Assembly: GCA_964633225.1 (NCBI GenBank) | Contig: CAZWFQ010000003.1 | Span: forward strand, 1-64,000 | From: JAKQIM01 sp964633225 | Lineage (GTDB): Bacteria > Chloroflexota > Anaerolineae > Anaerolineales > UBA4823 | Direction: 5' to 3' | DNA length: 64,000 bases | In this document: positions 25,165 through 34,496 of the stretch, piece after piece | Numbering within the stretch: the stretch's first letter is position 1 | How the letters are laid out: every line of letters starts with the position of its first letter | Program-made: the position numbers and the translations under genes | The notes under the pieces: model-generated | Seen by the model: only the letters and a program-made list of their open reading frames with translations | What the model was told of the DNA's origin: nothing | Databases searched by the model: none

Positions 25165-26046
25165 TCATGAAATACCACCAAACAGATGCTCATATACACG
25201 GTAAGCCTCACCCGTTTTATGAAAGCCCGCCTGTTGATAGAGGGTCAAAGAAGCTTCATTATTGTGCTGGGTGTTCACTGAAACGCGCATCACACCCCGG
25301 CGGGTAAACTGGTCCAGGGTATCACAAACGATCGTGTACCCAATGCCCTGCCCCTGGAAACTGGGATGAACCGCCAGGCGCGCCAGGTGACCGCCATACG
25401 GCCCGGCGGTGCTGATCTGGTAGCCAATGATACCGGCTTCGTTCTCCACCACGCTTGCCACCGCCGCCTGCTCAAAAGCCATTTCAAGGCCAGCAAGCGA
25501 GTTGCGCCACACGGGGCCAAACGCCGCCGCATCCAGCACCTGGACGGCAGGGAGATCCTCGACTTGCATGGGGCGAACAATGCTGAAAGACAGCGGGGCT
25601 GGCACGGCAGGGGTGCCCTGTTCCCAAACCAACATAACCACATCGTGCAGGTGGACAAATTGGCTGGCTTCCAACAAGTTACCAAACCAGGCCTGCAAAG
25701 CAATGGCGGCGGCATGCTGGATACCTTGCTGTTCCAATTGGCGGCTGGCAGTGGGCCACAGCATCTGCCAGGCCTCCTCGGCACGCAATTCAGAACCGAC
25801 CGCAAAAAGTCGAATCCAGGCCATTCCGGGCGGATCTGGCGGGCAGGCAAGAGCGGCTAACAAACTCTGCCCACTTTCGACCACCAGGTAAGGCAAGCTG
25901 CCCAGCCAATCTAGGGGAGGGCGCCAATCCAGGTGGCGGTGCACACGCGTCTCAAAATGCACCAGGGTCGCCAGGCGCTGCCGGTCCGACGGGGTAGCAG
26001 CCCGTACCACCGGCTTATCAGGCATGGATGCGTGCAGCCAGCTCAT
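25165..26046 (-). CDS. GNAT-family N-acetyltransferase
   Basis: 293 residues. The C-terminal half (about 145-290) is a GNAT domain with the acetyl-CoA loop LAVHPSFQGQGIGYTIV, then NTQHNNEASLTLYQQAGF. The N-terminal ~135 residues may be a decayed second GNAT fold (VRAATPSDRQRLATLV). The substrate is unknown. The start overlaps the rsfS stop by 4 bases, so it is translationally coupled to rsfS. Confidence 0.85.
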   Translation of the reverse strand: MSWLHASMPDKPVVRAATPSDRQRLATLVHFETRVHRHLDWRPPLDWLGSLPYLVVESGQSLLAALACPPDPPGMAWIRLFAVGSELRAEEAWQMLWPTASRQLEQQGIQHAAAIALQAWFGNLLEASQFVHLHDVVMLVWEQGTPAVPAPLSFSIVRPMQVEDLPAVQVLDAAAFGPVWRNSLAGLEMAFEQAAVASVVENEAGIIGYQISTAGPYGGHLARLAVHPSFQGQGIGYTIVCDTLDQFTRRGVMRVSVNTQHNNEASLTLYQQAGFHKTGEAYRVYEHLFGGIS

Positions 26047-26387
26047 TGCAAGTGAAGCAGCACTTTACCTTGTGACCACAATTCTTCCAGGCGGTAATAA
26101 TCACGCCGCTCTGGCGCAAACAGGTGCAAGATCACATCACCAAAATCCACCAGCACCCAGCCGTCCTGCGCTTGTCCTTCCAGGCGGGCGTGCAGACCAA
26201 ACTGCTTTTTTACGCCATCTGCAGCAGACTCAGCCAGCGCATGCAGCATGCGGTCGCTGGTGCCAGTGGAGATTACAAAAAAATCGGCGAAAACAGCAAT
26301 CCCGCGTATATCAAGCAGGACAATATTCTCGCCTTTTTTCTCTTCCAGAATATTCACAATGTTACGGGCAAGTTCAAGCGTATCCAG
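26043..26387 (-). CDS. rsfS: Ribosome silencing factor RsfS
   Basis: RsfS binds uL14 of the 50S subunit and blocks subunit joining when nutrients are low. The body shows GENIVLLDIRGIAVFADFF, STGTSDRMLHAL, WVLVDFGDVILHLF and RRDYYRLEELW. A GTG at 26357 would give 104 residues but would cut the conserved first helix. In-frame codons upstream read LDTLELARNIVNILEE, which is that helix, back to CTG at 26387. GAGGTGA stands 3 bases before the CTG, and a stop (TGA) lies 3 bases further up. I therefore choose a CTG start (114 residues). ATT at 26360 is a weaker alternative. Confidence 0.85.
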   Translation of the reverse strand: MDTLELARNIVNILEEKKGENIVLLDIRGIAVFADFFVISTGTSDRMLHALAESAADGVKKQFGLHARLEGQAQDGWVLVDFGDVILHLFAPERRDYYRLEELWSQGKVLLHLQ

Positions 26388-26424
26388 AGGTCACCTCAAT
26401 GTTCGTTTATAGGTTGAATTGGTT

Positions 26425-27006
26425 TTATTCTGTCAACGGGGCAGCAACAACACGTGTGTAAACAGCCCCGCTGGGTTTCAAATCACTACGATATAAATAT
26501 ACTTCGCGGACGCAAGCCGCACCCAAAAAGCCTACTTTGTTCGTCTCCAACACCTTGCTGATGCGAGTCACATCCTGAGAATCCACACTACGGCCCACTC
26601 GCCCCAGCGTCAGATGCGGAGAGAAAGAACGTTCTTCGTGTGCATAGCCCAGGCGCGACATGGCATTTTCAACACCGCTCTGCACCGCCCCAAGCTCAGG
26701 GGGGGCCTCCAGGCCAACCCAGATCACCCGCGGCCGGCGGATGTTCGGGTAAGCTCCTGAGCCGCCCACACTGATCTCAAAAGGATGGTGAGAGGCCACT
26801 TCAGCCTTTAAGATCTTGGTCAACATTTCCAGGGTGGCAACCGAAACATCGCCCAAGAACTTGAGTGTCAGGTGGATGTTGGCTGCTGGCACCCAACGAA
26901 TCGGCATGCCATCCAGTTGGTGCTTAAAGCCTGCCATCACCTCGTCCAGGCCCTGGCGGATCTCAGAAGATAGATCAATGGCAATAAAAGCACGAATTAC
27001 AGACAT
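26425..27006 (-). CDS. thpR: RNA 2',3'-cyclic phosphodiesterase ThpR
   Basis: 193 residues from ATG 27006; the frame opens further to 27054 but IRAFIAIDLSSEIR is the normal family N-terminus. 2H phosphoesterase: two catalytic H-x-T-L motifs, HLTLKFLG (about 45) and HLTLGRVG (about 130). It opens 2',3'-cyclic phosphates on RNA and once was called 2'-5' RNA ligase. It precedes rsfS by 38 bases on the same strand. Confidence 0.92.
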   Translation of the reverse strand: MSVIRAFIAIDLSSEIRQGLDEVMAGFKHQLDGMPIRWVPAANIHLTLKFLGDVSVATLEMLTKILKAEVASHHPFEISVGGSGAYPNIRRPRVIWVGLEAPPELGAVQSGVENAMSRLGYAHEERSFSPHLTLGRVGRSVDSQDVTRISKVLETNKVGFLGAACVREVYLYRSDLKPSGAVYTRVVAAPLTE

Positions 27007-27063
27007 ACATCCAGACTTCCCAACTGCAAGCACGGGGGATGTGAGGCCGAGCATAAGTGCCGC

Positions 27064-27450
27064 TTAGCCAGACTCGGCGATAACCTTTTCTACTGCTTTT
27101 TTAAGGTCTAGGAAAGAAACCGGCTTGGTCAGGTACATCGATGCACCTGCGTCCAGGCCATCTTTGATGTCAGATGGCAGCCCCTTGGCAGAGACAACAA
27201 TGACCGGGATATTCTCCAGCCTGGGGTCGCGGCGTAAAAACCGCAGCACTTCCAGACCCGAGATATCGGGCATCATCAAATCCAGCACAACTGCATCTGG
27301 CGATTCTCTCTGCAGCATACCCATTGCCGCCGCGCCCCCAAAGGACTTCAGCACACGATAACCACTTAGCCGCATCATTTCAGCAAACATTTCGGCTGTA
27401 TCGGGCTCGTCCTCAACGATCAGGATCGTGATTTGGCTTGAAGGCGACAT
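27064..27450 (-). CDS. Single-domain response regulator (CheY-like)
   Basis: 128 residues, one receiver domain. Acidic pair in VEDEPDTAEMF, phospho-acceptor Asp in VVLDLMMPD (about 56), Ser in VVSAKG and Lys in LTKPVSF. No output domain. The partner kinase is not adjacent; the hybrid kinase at 57349-60606 is the only one in the window. A possible minus-strand promoter (TTGATT, 17 bases, TATCGT) lies in the 27451-27603 gap, which otherwise holds nothing clear. Confidence 0.9.
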   Translation of the reverse strand: MSPSSQITILIVEDEPDTAEMFAEMMRLSGYRVLKSFGGAAAMGMLQRESPDAVVLDLMMPDISGLEVLRFLRRDPRLENIPVIVVSAKGLPSDIKDGLDAGASMYLTKPVSFLDLKKAVEKVIAESG

Positions 27451-27594
27451 TCCGCGTTGTTCTCCTCATCTGCACATGGTTTTCTCGCGATACAAGGTTT
27501 TACCGCGCACAAGACATGAAACACCTTGCACCAACAACTGGCTGGACGTTCGTTCTTACGATAGCACAAGACTTAAAAGAAATCAAGGGCAAAG

Positions 27595-27610
27595 AACCTG
27601 TTTTCAGGTT
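27595..27610 (-). terminator. Weak hairpin at the end of mocA
   Basis: AACCTG/CAGGTT with a 4-base loop overlaps the TGA of mocA (27604-27606); the minus-strand RNA continues with CTTTG. The stem is short and the T run poor, so termination is uncertain. Confidence 0.35.
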
Positions 27611-28203
27611 ATTTTGGGCTTAAAGCGATCGTAATCGTGGGGCGTATCCAGGTCATGCAAAACGCTGTCTGTCTGCACAGGCAAGTAAGCAATTTCAGCA
27701 GCATGTGCATTCAGAAAATCGCGCATGCTGCCCAGCCCTGGTCCAAGCAAATCTGCCCACAGTTTCTGCTCAACCAACCAGGGATGACCACGTCGCATCT
27801 GGTAGCTGGGCACAATCAGAGCGCTGGGGCTGGCATTGTATCTTTCTAACAAAGCCCTGACCACGCTGGCCTCAATTTGCGGCTGGTCACCCAACACGAT
27901 CAAAGCTGCAGGGCAGTCAACCGGCAGCGCAGCCAGCCCAACCTGTACCGACGAGAGCATCTCCCCATCGGCATAAGCCGGGTTCTCCACCAGGCGCACA
28001 GGCTGTCCTTGCAAAGCCTCTGTCACCTGCGCGCCAGCCCCACCCGTCACCACCACCACCTGGCTCAAACCGGCCTGGAGCAAAATGCTAACCACCTGAC
28101 CAATGACAGTGGTCTGCCCCCAGGGCAAAACCATCTTGGGCTGGCCCATGCGCCTGGACTGACCGGCTGCCAGCACCACTGCCGCGGCACTTGTTTGCGC
28201 CAT
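27604..28203 (-). CDS. mocA: Molybdenum cofactor nucleotidyltransferase, MocA/MobA-like
   Basis: 199 residues. Nucleotidyltransferase fold: VVLAAGQSRRMGQPKMVLPW (NTP-binding signature), VVVVTGGAG, SVQVGLAALP and LIVLGDQPQI (metal Asp). MocA adds CMP to molybdopterin to form the dinucleotide cofactor used by xanthine-dehydrogenase-type enzymes. It is the last gene of the maturation set YqeB - YqeC-MocA - MocA, 27 bases behind the fusion gene. A second MocA-type domain is in that neighbour, so the two may differ in nucleotide or pterin target (inference). Confidence 0.88.
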   Translation of the reverse strand: MAQTSAAAVVLAAGQSRRMGQPKMVLPWGQTTVIGQVVSILLQAGLSQVVVVTGGAGAQVTEALQGQPVRLVENPAYADGEMLSSVQVGLAALPVDCPAALIVLGDQPQIEASVVRALLERYNASPSALIVPSYQMRRGHPWLVEQKLWADLLGPGLGSMRDFLNAHAAEIAYLPVQTDSVLHDLDTPHDYDRFKPKIT

Positions 28204-28230
28204 CAGATAGCAGTCCTCATTTAGCCCTGT

Positions 28231-29616
28231 TCATCCTGCCAGCTTGCGGTAATCTTCTGGCGTGTCGATGTCCAATAGCAAGCTGACATCATGCCAGGGA
28301 AGCCACTGGACAGGATAGCGCGAAAATAACGCCCGCCCGCCCTGGTCACCGTCCAACGCCAGCAGGTCGCCAAAGGTCGTACGGTCGAACAAGACCGGGT
28401 TGCTGCGCTGTCCCCCCACCAGGGGCGCTATCAGCGGGGCCAGGCTGACACGATGCAGCTCCACCAGAGACTGCACCAACCTGGGCGGAACATAGGGTTG
28501 ATCAGCTAACATAAATATCGCCGCGCCCGTCTGCGGCGGCAGGGCCGATACCCCCACTCGCACCGATCCACTCTGCCCGGCTTTCCAAGAGGCGTTTTCT
28601 ACCACCTGAACCGGCAGCCCATCCAGGGCCTGAGACACCAACGAAGCCTGCGCCCCCACCACCACAACCACAGGGCTCAGCCCAGCCTGTAGAGCAGTCT
28701 GCGCAGAACGGCGCACCAGCGGCACGCCATCCCAGGGCAAGAGCTGCTTAACAGGCGCTTGAGCCCCGGCTTGCCCAAAGCGTTCGGCCCCGCCCGCCGC
28801 CAGGATAATACCAGCTACTGGCTCATACGCCGCGTGGACGAACACCTCGCGGTCGGTTTCGGCCGCGTTCAACGGTGGCTGAAAACCTGCCACCACCACG
28901 CTGTGGAAGGCTTGCAGGAGCTGCGCCGCCATCCCACCGGCTTGCGCCTGGAGTAAGTCTGTGTTGGCCTGGCTGAGCAGCACGCTGCGCCGCGCTTGCG
29001 GCGGAATGTTCTTCAGGCCTCCCTGCGGGTGCACCAGCACAGCCGCCAGGGCCTGGGGGGTGATCACCGAGCCTTCGGCCAGGCCGGATAGGGCGGCAAA
29101 CTGCCCAGGACGGTGGACTGTTTCGGCAGACAGGGGCTGCCCCAGGCCGCTTAAGCCTGCCACAACCACCACCTGCTCCACCCAGGGCAGAATAGCTGGC
29201 TCGTGTGCGGCTGGGGCCTTCAACGGGCGCATGCGCGATCCATCTGCCTCCAGCAGCAAGGGAAGGGCGTGAGCATCTGCCAGGCGCACCAATGCATCCA
29301 GGGCCTGCGGCGCAAGGCCAGGCAAACGATCCATTTCTCCCCCCGCCTCCGCCGGTCCGGTGCACACCAGCACACCGGCTGGCAGATCTGCACCCAGGGC
29401 TTCCACCTGGGCTGCATGCTCTACCACCACATGATGATCTGCTGCCTGCACCTGCCAGGTCCCCAGGTGCGTGGTGGTGGTCAACAAGGCAGTTCGAACC
29501 TGGCCCGAGGCCACCAGGGCCTGCCCTAATTGAAAAAGCGTCGTCGTCTTGCCGCCCGCACCAACCAAAGCCAGGCGGGCTTTTGAACTTACTCGCAAGG
29601 CGCGCCGCAAATCCAT
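28231..29616 (-). CDS. YqeC-MocA fusion: selenium-dependent hydroxylase accessory protein joined to a nucleotidyltransferase
   Basis: 461 residues. Residues ~1-245 match YqeC: P-loop VGAGGKTTTLFQLG, TTTTHLG, LLEADGSRMRPLKAP and a C-terminal NIPPQARRSVLLSQ stretch. Residues ~265-460 are a MocA/MobA-like domain with GIILAAGGAERFGQ, LLPWDG, GSVRVGVSALP and FMLADQPYVP. YqeC and MocA are usually separate neighbours (yqeC-ygfJ in E. coli), so fusion supports a joint role. YqeC is a comparative-genomics marker of selenium-dependent molybdenum hydroxylases; its exact reaction is not established. It is one base away from yqeB. Confidence 0.88.
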   Translation of the reverse strand: MDLRRALRVSSKARLALVGAGGKTTTLFQLGQALVASGQVRTALLTTTTHLGTWQVQAADHHVVVEHAAQVEALGADLPAGVLVCTGPAEAGGEMDRLPGLAPQALDALVRLADAHALPLLLEADGSRMRPLKAPAAHEPAILPWVEQVVVVAGLSGLGQPLSAETVHRPGQFAALSGLAEGSVITPQALAAVLVHPQGGLKNIPPQARRSVLLSQANTDLLQAQAGGMAAQLLQAFHSVVVAGFQPPLNAAETDREVFVHAAYEPVAGIILAAGGAERFGQAGAQAPVKQLLPWDGVPLVRRSAQTALQAGLSPVVVVVGAQASLVSQALDGLPVQVVENASWKAGQSGSVRVGVSALPPQTGAAIFMLADQPYVPPRLVQSLVELHRVSLAPLIAPLVGGQRSNPVLFDRTTFGDLLALDGDQGGRALFSRYPVQWLPWHDVSLLLDIDTPEDYRKLAG

Positions 29617-29617
29617 C

Positions 29618-30430
29618 TTAACTCCAAAAATTTTGGCGCAGCTCTGGGCGTGAGAGCATGGCTTCTAATACTGCCCCACCCACTGCCAGGGCCTTATCTG
29701 AAACCAGCCTGCACAACTCCGGGTCCGAACGCGGATCCACGTCACCGATCTTCAAATCCTTTGTCACCGGCACATCTGGATGGATCAACCCGCGCACCAG
29801 GCCGGCAAAAGGTGCTCTCACCGGCTGCCCCCCCACCTCTGCCAGCAGTTGGCCCGCTTCCACCAGATCACCAATTTGAACGTGCAGGGTAATGGCACCA
29901 TCCGCCGGGGCGCGCAGCACGCGCTCTCCGCGATGTTCACCCACGGCACCAGGCGTACCGCTGTCGGGGGCAGGAGCACCCTGCCACAAGACACGCCCCA
30001 GGTTGTGACCGCGCTGCGTTTCGATGACGGCGTGGCAGTTGTCGCCGGCAACAAAACCCGGCCCCAACCCAATGAATAACTGGGCGTTGTGGCGTAAGGC
30101 TTCGGGCGCTTGCTTGAGCATCCGAGCATCCACGATCACGCTGGGGTGCAGCGAATGAACCGATTTACCATCCGGATCTACCAACACAGGGATAGCCCCT
30201 TTAGAAAACACTTGCAAGATCTTGAGCGTATCCCCCACATCGGTCACACACCGGGCAGTCAGGCCTTCGATCACCATCTCACCCTGATAAACGGCCTCGC
30301 TAAAGCTCACCGTACGGCGCACAGCCAGGGGCTGTGGCAGTTCTGTGATCGCCACGCGCAAGCCGGCCCGGTGCAGCCGCAGGGCCACCCCGCTTGCCAG
30401 GTCTCCGCCACCGCGCAGCAACACAATCAC
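29618..30430 (-). CDS. yqeB: Selenium-dependent molybdenum hydroxylase system protein YqeB
   Basis: 270 residues. Starts with a dinucleotide-binding-like [18 protein letters not shown], then [47 protein letters not shown] and a C-terminal lipoyl-like hairpin ([11 protein letters not shown]) ending GGAVLEA. This is the YqeB/EF2563 family, which tracks with selD in genomes lacking other selenium traits. The precise role (probably delivering or inserting the labile selenium ligand) is inferred. It overlaps the end of the molybdopterin large subunit gene by 4 bases, so the two are translationally coupled. Confidence 0.92.
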   Translation of the reverse strand: MIVLLRGGGDLASGVALRLHRAGLRVAITELPQPLAVRRTVSFSEAVYQGEMVIEGLTARCVTDVGDTLKILQVFSKGAIPVLVDPDGKSVHSLHPSVIVDARMLKQAPEALRHNAQLFIGLGPGFVAGDNCHAVIETQRGHNLGRVLWQGAPAPDSGTPGAVGEHRGERVLRAPADGAITLHVQIGDLVEAGQLLAEVGGQPVRAPFAGLVRGLIHPDVPVTKDLKIGDVDPRSDPELCRLVSDKALAVGGAVLEAMLSRPELRQNFWS

Positions 30431-32646
30431 GGCTGCCCCAGCTTTCCCAGCCCGCGCAACACTCGTTCAGGAGTCAGCGGAAATTCATAGAACCACACCC
30501 CGGTAGCATCGTGCAGTGCAGCCATCACCGCCGGCACCAGGGGCAAGAAGGGCATTTCGCCCATGCCGCGCGCCCCATACGGCCCAATGGGATCGGCATA
30601 TTCCAGGATCAGAGAATGTACAGCATCAGGAACATCCAATACGGTGGGGATGAGGTAGGTGGACAGGGTGGAGGTTTTCACATACCCGTCCTGCTGGACG
30701 AAATTCTCCAACACGGCATGACCGCCAGCCTGCACCACAGCCCCTTCGATCTGCCCCTGCACGTTCTGCGGGTTGACCGCCTTGCCCACATCGTCGGCCG
30801 AGATCACCTCCACAATGTGCACATGGCCAGTTTCGGTATCCACCTCCACCGTTACAGCCTGGGCTACGTAACCATAGGCAAAGTTCGGCTCCGACTTGCC
30901 CGTCTGAGGGTCAAATGGGGTGGTGCGAGGCGGGCGGTATTGGTAGGTGGCAATTGCCGGACGTTCCTCCGCCTGCCACTTGGCCAAGGCTTGCTCGCAG
31001 GCGCCCTTAATGGAATTGCCCGCCATGAAGGTCATGCGCGAGGCCGAAACACTGCCCGAATTCTGCGTGGTGGCTGTATCCGAAACGACCAACTCCACCT
31101 TGTCAAAGGGCAGCCCCAGGGTTTCGGCAGCCATCTGCGCCATCACCGTATGCGTCCCCTGACCCACTTCAGCGCCGGCATGGTACAGCACAGCCCGTTC
31201 GATCTCAGCGCGGCCATGCAGCGCCACCGTAGCCGTGCACTGCTCTGGGGCACCAAAGGAAAAACCGACGTTCTTAAAGGCACAAGCAAAGCCGTGCCCG
31301 CGCAAGCGCGGCGGGCGGGCGGGCTCGGCAGCCAAAGCCTGCACCCGCTCTTGCTGTTTCAAGGCACATTGATCTACCACCTGCCGGATGGTGACCCCCT
31401 TAGGCAAGGGCGTACCCACCGACAGCAGAGAACCTTCGCCTAACAAGTTACGCCGGCGCAGCTCAATCGGATCCATGCCCAGAGCTTCAGCCAGGCGATT
31501 CATCTGCATTTCAGCTTCAAAGGCGCCCTGCGGGCCGCCAAAGCCGCGGAAAGCGCCATTGGGCAGGTTGTTGGTATAGACAGCGTACGAGTCCACCTTC
31601 ACATTGGGGATCTCATACGGGCCGGTGCACATCAGGGTGGCATTGCCCAACACCTTGGGAGATGTGTACACATACGCGCCGCCGTCAGAAATCACTTCCA
31701 CATCAGCCGCCAACAGTTTACCTTCTCGCGTGGCTCCCCAGCGCGCCCGCAAGATGTAAGGATGGCGTTTGTGATGCCCAATGATCGACTCTTCCCGAGT
31801 CCAGATGATTTTCACCGGTCGGTGAATGCCGCGCTGGCTCAGCCGCCAGGCCGCCAACGCCAGCACAATCTGCACCGACATATCCTCACGACCGCCAAAC
31901 GCCCCCCCAATGGCCGGATAAATGACACGCACTTGCTCTTCTGGCAGGCCTAGCGAGTGCGCAATTTGTTCGCGGTCTTCATGCGCCCACTGCCCTGCCA
32001 CCTGGACGGTCACCCGCCCTTCTTCGTCCATGTAAGCCACCCCGGCCTCGGGCTGCAAATAGACGTGCTCCTGCGCGGGCGTGTGATACTCGCCTTCGAC
32101 GATCACATCTGCTTGCGCAAAAGCGGCCTCCACATCCCCTTTGCGGATGCGGAAATGGGTAAAAGTGTTCGAATCCGGCCGGTCAACCCCTTCTCTTCCA
32201 GGGTGCAAGTGCGGTGCGCCGGGTTTCATCGCCTCCAGCACATCAGTCACCACCGGCAGGTCTTCATAATCTATCCGGATCAGGTCACGCGCCTGGGCGG
32301 CAATCTCTTCACTCTCTGCCACCACCAAAGCCACCTGGTCTCCCACAAAACGCACCCGGTCAGCATACGGGATGCTAGAGCCAGGGCCGCACAGTACCGG
32401 TTGGTCTGCCACACCCAGGCCATATTCGTTGACCGGCACATCCTTCGCAGTGAACACCGCCAACACGCCGGGCAAGGCCTCTGCCTGGGCGGTTTCAACA
32501 GCCCGCACAATGGCATGCGGCCGGTGAGCAAAAAGGATTTTCATATAAGCCTGGTTGGGCAGGTTGATATCGCCAGGGTAAAGGGCCTGGCCCAAGACTT
32601 TGCTGCGAGCATCCACCCGCGTGACAGATTGACCAACAATTGACAT
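30427..32646 (-). CDS. Molybdenum hydroxylase large (molybdopterin) subunit, xanthine dehydrogenase family
   Basis: 739 residues, usual for a separate large subunit. N-terminal a/b hammerhead domain (about 18-125, with [16 protein letters not shown] and [16 protein letters not shown]), then the Mo-binding domains with [34 protein letters not shown] and the catalytic Glu in [10 protein letters not shown]. It hydroxylates an electron-poor heterocycle or aldehyde using water. Specificity is not readable. No FAD or 2Fe-2S gene is adjacent; the nearest candidate partner is the fusion at 45044-46456. The overlap with yqeB suggests a selenium-dependent enzyme. Confidence 0.92.
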   Translation of the reverse strand: MSIVGQSVTRVDARSKVLGQALYPGDINLPNQAYMKILFAHRPHAIVRAVETAQAEALPGVLAVFTAKDVPVNEYGLGVADQPVLCGPGSSIPYADRVRFVGDQVALVVAESEEIAAQARDLIRIDYEDLPVVTDVLEAMKPGAPHLHPGREGVDRPDSNTFTHFRIRKGDVEAAFAQADVIVEGEYHTPAQEHVYLQPEAGVAYMDEEGRVTVQVAGQWAHEDREQIAHSLGLPEEQVRVIYPAIGGAFGGREDMSVQIVLALAAWRLSQRGIHRPVKIIWTREESIIGHHKRHPYILRARWGATREGKLLAADVEVISDGGAYVYTSPKVLGNATLMCTGPYEIPNVKVDSYAVYTNNLPNGAFRGFGGPQGAFEAEMQMNRLAEALGMDPIELRRRNLLGEGSLLSVGTPLPKGVTIRQVVDQCALKQQERVQALAAEPARPPRLRGHGFACAFKNVGFSFGAPEQCTATVALHGRAEIERAVLYHAGAEVGQGTHTVMAQMAAETLGLPFDKVELVVSDTATTQNSGSVSASRMTFMAGNSIKGACEQALAKWQAEERPAIATYQYRPPRTTPFDPQTGKSEPNFAYGYVAQAVTVEVDTETGHVHIVEVISADDVGKAVNPQNVQGQIEGAVVQAGGHAVLENFVQQDGYVKTSTLSTYLIPTVLDVPDAVHSLILEYADPIGPYGARGMGEMPFLPLVPAVMAALHDATGVWFYEFPLTPERVLRGLGKLGQP

Positions 32647-32658
32647 ATGGTTAACTCC

Positions 32659-34485
32659 TCATAAGGTGATACCTGGCTGTGCTGCCGGATCTAATAAATT
32701 ATACGCCTGTTCAAGCTGGTGGCGGAACTGTTGTGTATACAGGCGGTAATATTTGCCACGCAGCCGCAGCAGTTCCGTATGACTACCCATCTCTGCAATG
32801 CGTCCATCTTCGATCACCAAGATGCGGTCGGCGCGCTTGATGGTAGACAGGCGGTGGGCAATAATAAAGCTGGTACGGCCTTTCATCAAGTTATCCATGC
32901 CGCGTTGGATCAGGGATTCGGTCAACGTATCCACCGAGCTGGTAGCTTCATCCATGATGAACAATTCTGGCTTTGCCAACACGGCGCGTGCCAGGCTGAT
33001 GAGCTGCTTTTGGCCTACCGACAACAGGCCGCCGCCCTCCCCAACTTGTTCTTCATATCCCTTTTCAAAGCGCACAATGAAATCGTGTGCGCCGGCCATC
33101 CTGGCAGCATCTTCTACATCTGCGTCTGATGCATCCAGGCGCCCATAGCGGATATTCTCGCGGATCGTACCCGAGAACAGGTGCGGCGTTTGCAGCACCA
33201 CACCAATGCGCGATTGGATGCCATGCAGGGTGTACTCGGTATAATTGCGCCCGTTCAAGCGCACCACACCGCGCTTGGGTTCATAGAAACGGCAGAGGAG
33301 ATTGACAATCGTGCTTTTGCCGCCGCCAGTTGGTCCCACCAGGGCAATCATCTCGCCCTGTTTGACCTTGAGCGAAAAATCGCTCAGCACCGGTTTGCCG
33401 TCTTCATAGTAGAAGTCGACATGTTCGAACTCGATTTCGCCCCCCAGCGTGCCAGGGTCAAGCGCTCCGGGCTGATCGCTGACCTCAGGCTTCGAATCCA
33501 GCAAGGTAAAAATGCGTTCAGCCGAGGCAATCGAGTGCTGCATTTCAGCATACACGCGCGCCAGGTCTTGCACCGGCCACAGCATAAAGGTCAGGTAGGA
33601 AACAAAAGCCTGGATACCGCCCAATGTGATCAATCCCAACTGAGCTTGCATCCCGCCATAGCCAATGATCAGCCCCAGCGCTAACGCCGCAATGATCTGC
33701 ACCGTAGGCAAGAAAAGCGCCGAAAGCCAGGCTGCCCGGTAGCTGGAACGGTACATCTCACCTGTTAACTGGTCAAATTCTTTCAAATTCTCAGCTTCAC
33801 GGCCCAAGGCCTTGACCACCCGCACCCCGGTAATGTTCTCATTGTAAGCGCCGGTGATCTTCGAGTTGACCTTGCGCGCATTGCGAAACTCCAGCAGGAT
33901 GCGCTTGCGGAACTGTATGGCGATCACCACCAGCACCGGCATAACGGCCAACACGATCAAAGCCAGCCGCCAGTTGATCACCAGCATGAAGATGGTAGAG
34001 GTGCCGATGTTCATCACCGCCCAGGTGCTGTCAATCAAGCCCCAGGTCACCAGGTCAGAGATGCGCACCGTATCTGAAGTCACACGGGCCATCAAACGCC
34101 CGACCGAAGTCTGGCTATAATAAGAAAGCGACAGGTCTTGCAAATGGCTGAACATGGCCCGCCGCAGATCGTATTGAATGCGCTCACCCAAGACGCCTGA
34201 CATGTAAATGAATGAAAAGACGCAAAGCGCCTGCACCACCTGCAGCCCCGCATAGATCATGACCAGGCGCGCCAGGGCGTGGGTATCGCCAGCCACAATA
34301 CCCTGGTCGACGATGTCCTTGTTCAGGTAGGTGAAAAACGCATCCACAACCGATGTGAGGGCAATCATGCCCCAAAATCCTGCCACCCAACGCCAATGCG
34401 GCCAGGCCAGGCTGATGATACGGCGCAAGGTTGCGCCGGTCATCTTACCGGTATAATCTTCCTCTTCGAGATCAATATCTGCCAC
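32659..34485 (-). CDS. ABC exporter half-transporter, subunit with canonical catalytic Glu
   Basis: 608 residues: six-helix membrane domain (about 25-330) and nucleotide-binding domain (about 365-600). Walker A GPTGGGKST, signature LLSVGQKQ (Gly to Val in LSGGQ), Walker B LFIMDEATSSVD with the catalytic Glu, H-loop IIAHRLSTI. It pairs with the gene 11 bases upstream, whose Walker B ends in Asp, so the heterodimer has one full and one weakened ATP site, as in TM287/288- or TmrAB-type exporters. The substrate (drug, lipid or peptide) is unknown. Confidence 0.9.
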   Translation of the reverse strand: MADIDLEEEDYTGKMTGATLRRIISLAWPHWRWVAGFWGMIALTSVVDAFFTYLNKDIVDQGIVAGDTHALARLVMIYAGLQVVQALCVFSFIYMSGVLGERIQYDLRRAMFSHLQDLSLSYYSQTSVGRLMARVTSDTVRISDLVTWGLIDSTWAVMNIGTSTIFMLVINWRLALIVLAVMPVLVVIAIQFRKRILLEFRNARKVNSKITGAYNENITGVRVVKALGREAENLKEFDQLTGEMYRSSYRAAWLSALFLPTVQIIAALALGLIIGYGGMQAQLGLITLGGIQAFVSYLTFMLWPVQDLARVYAEMQHSIASAERIFTLLDSKPEVSDQPGALDPGTLGGEIEFEHVDFYYEDGKPVLSDFSLKVKQGEMIALVGPTGGGKSTIVNLLCRFYEPKRGVVRLNGRNYTEYTLHGIQSRIGVVLQTPHLFSGTIRENIRYGRLDASDADVEDAARMAGAHDFIVRFEKGYEEQVGEGGGLLSVGQKQLISLARAVLAKPELFIMDEATSSVDTLTESLIQRGMDNLMKGRTSFIIAHRLSTIKRADRILVIEDGRIAEMGSHTELLRLRGKYYRLYTQQFRHQLEQAYNLLDPAAQPGITL

Positions 34486-34496
34486 AGTATGTTTCC

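Noticed and set aside
30394..31443. Long plus-strand open frame (349 codons)
   Set aside because: Antisense to the molybdopterin subunit, which has clear family motifs. The translation has His/Gln/Arg-rich composition and no recognisable domain or SD.
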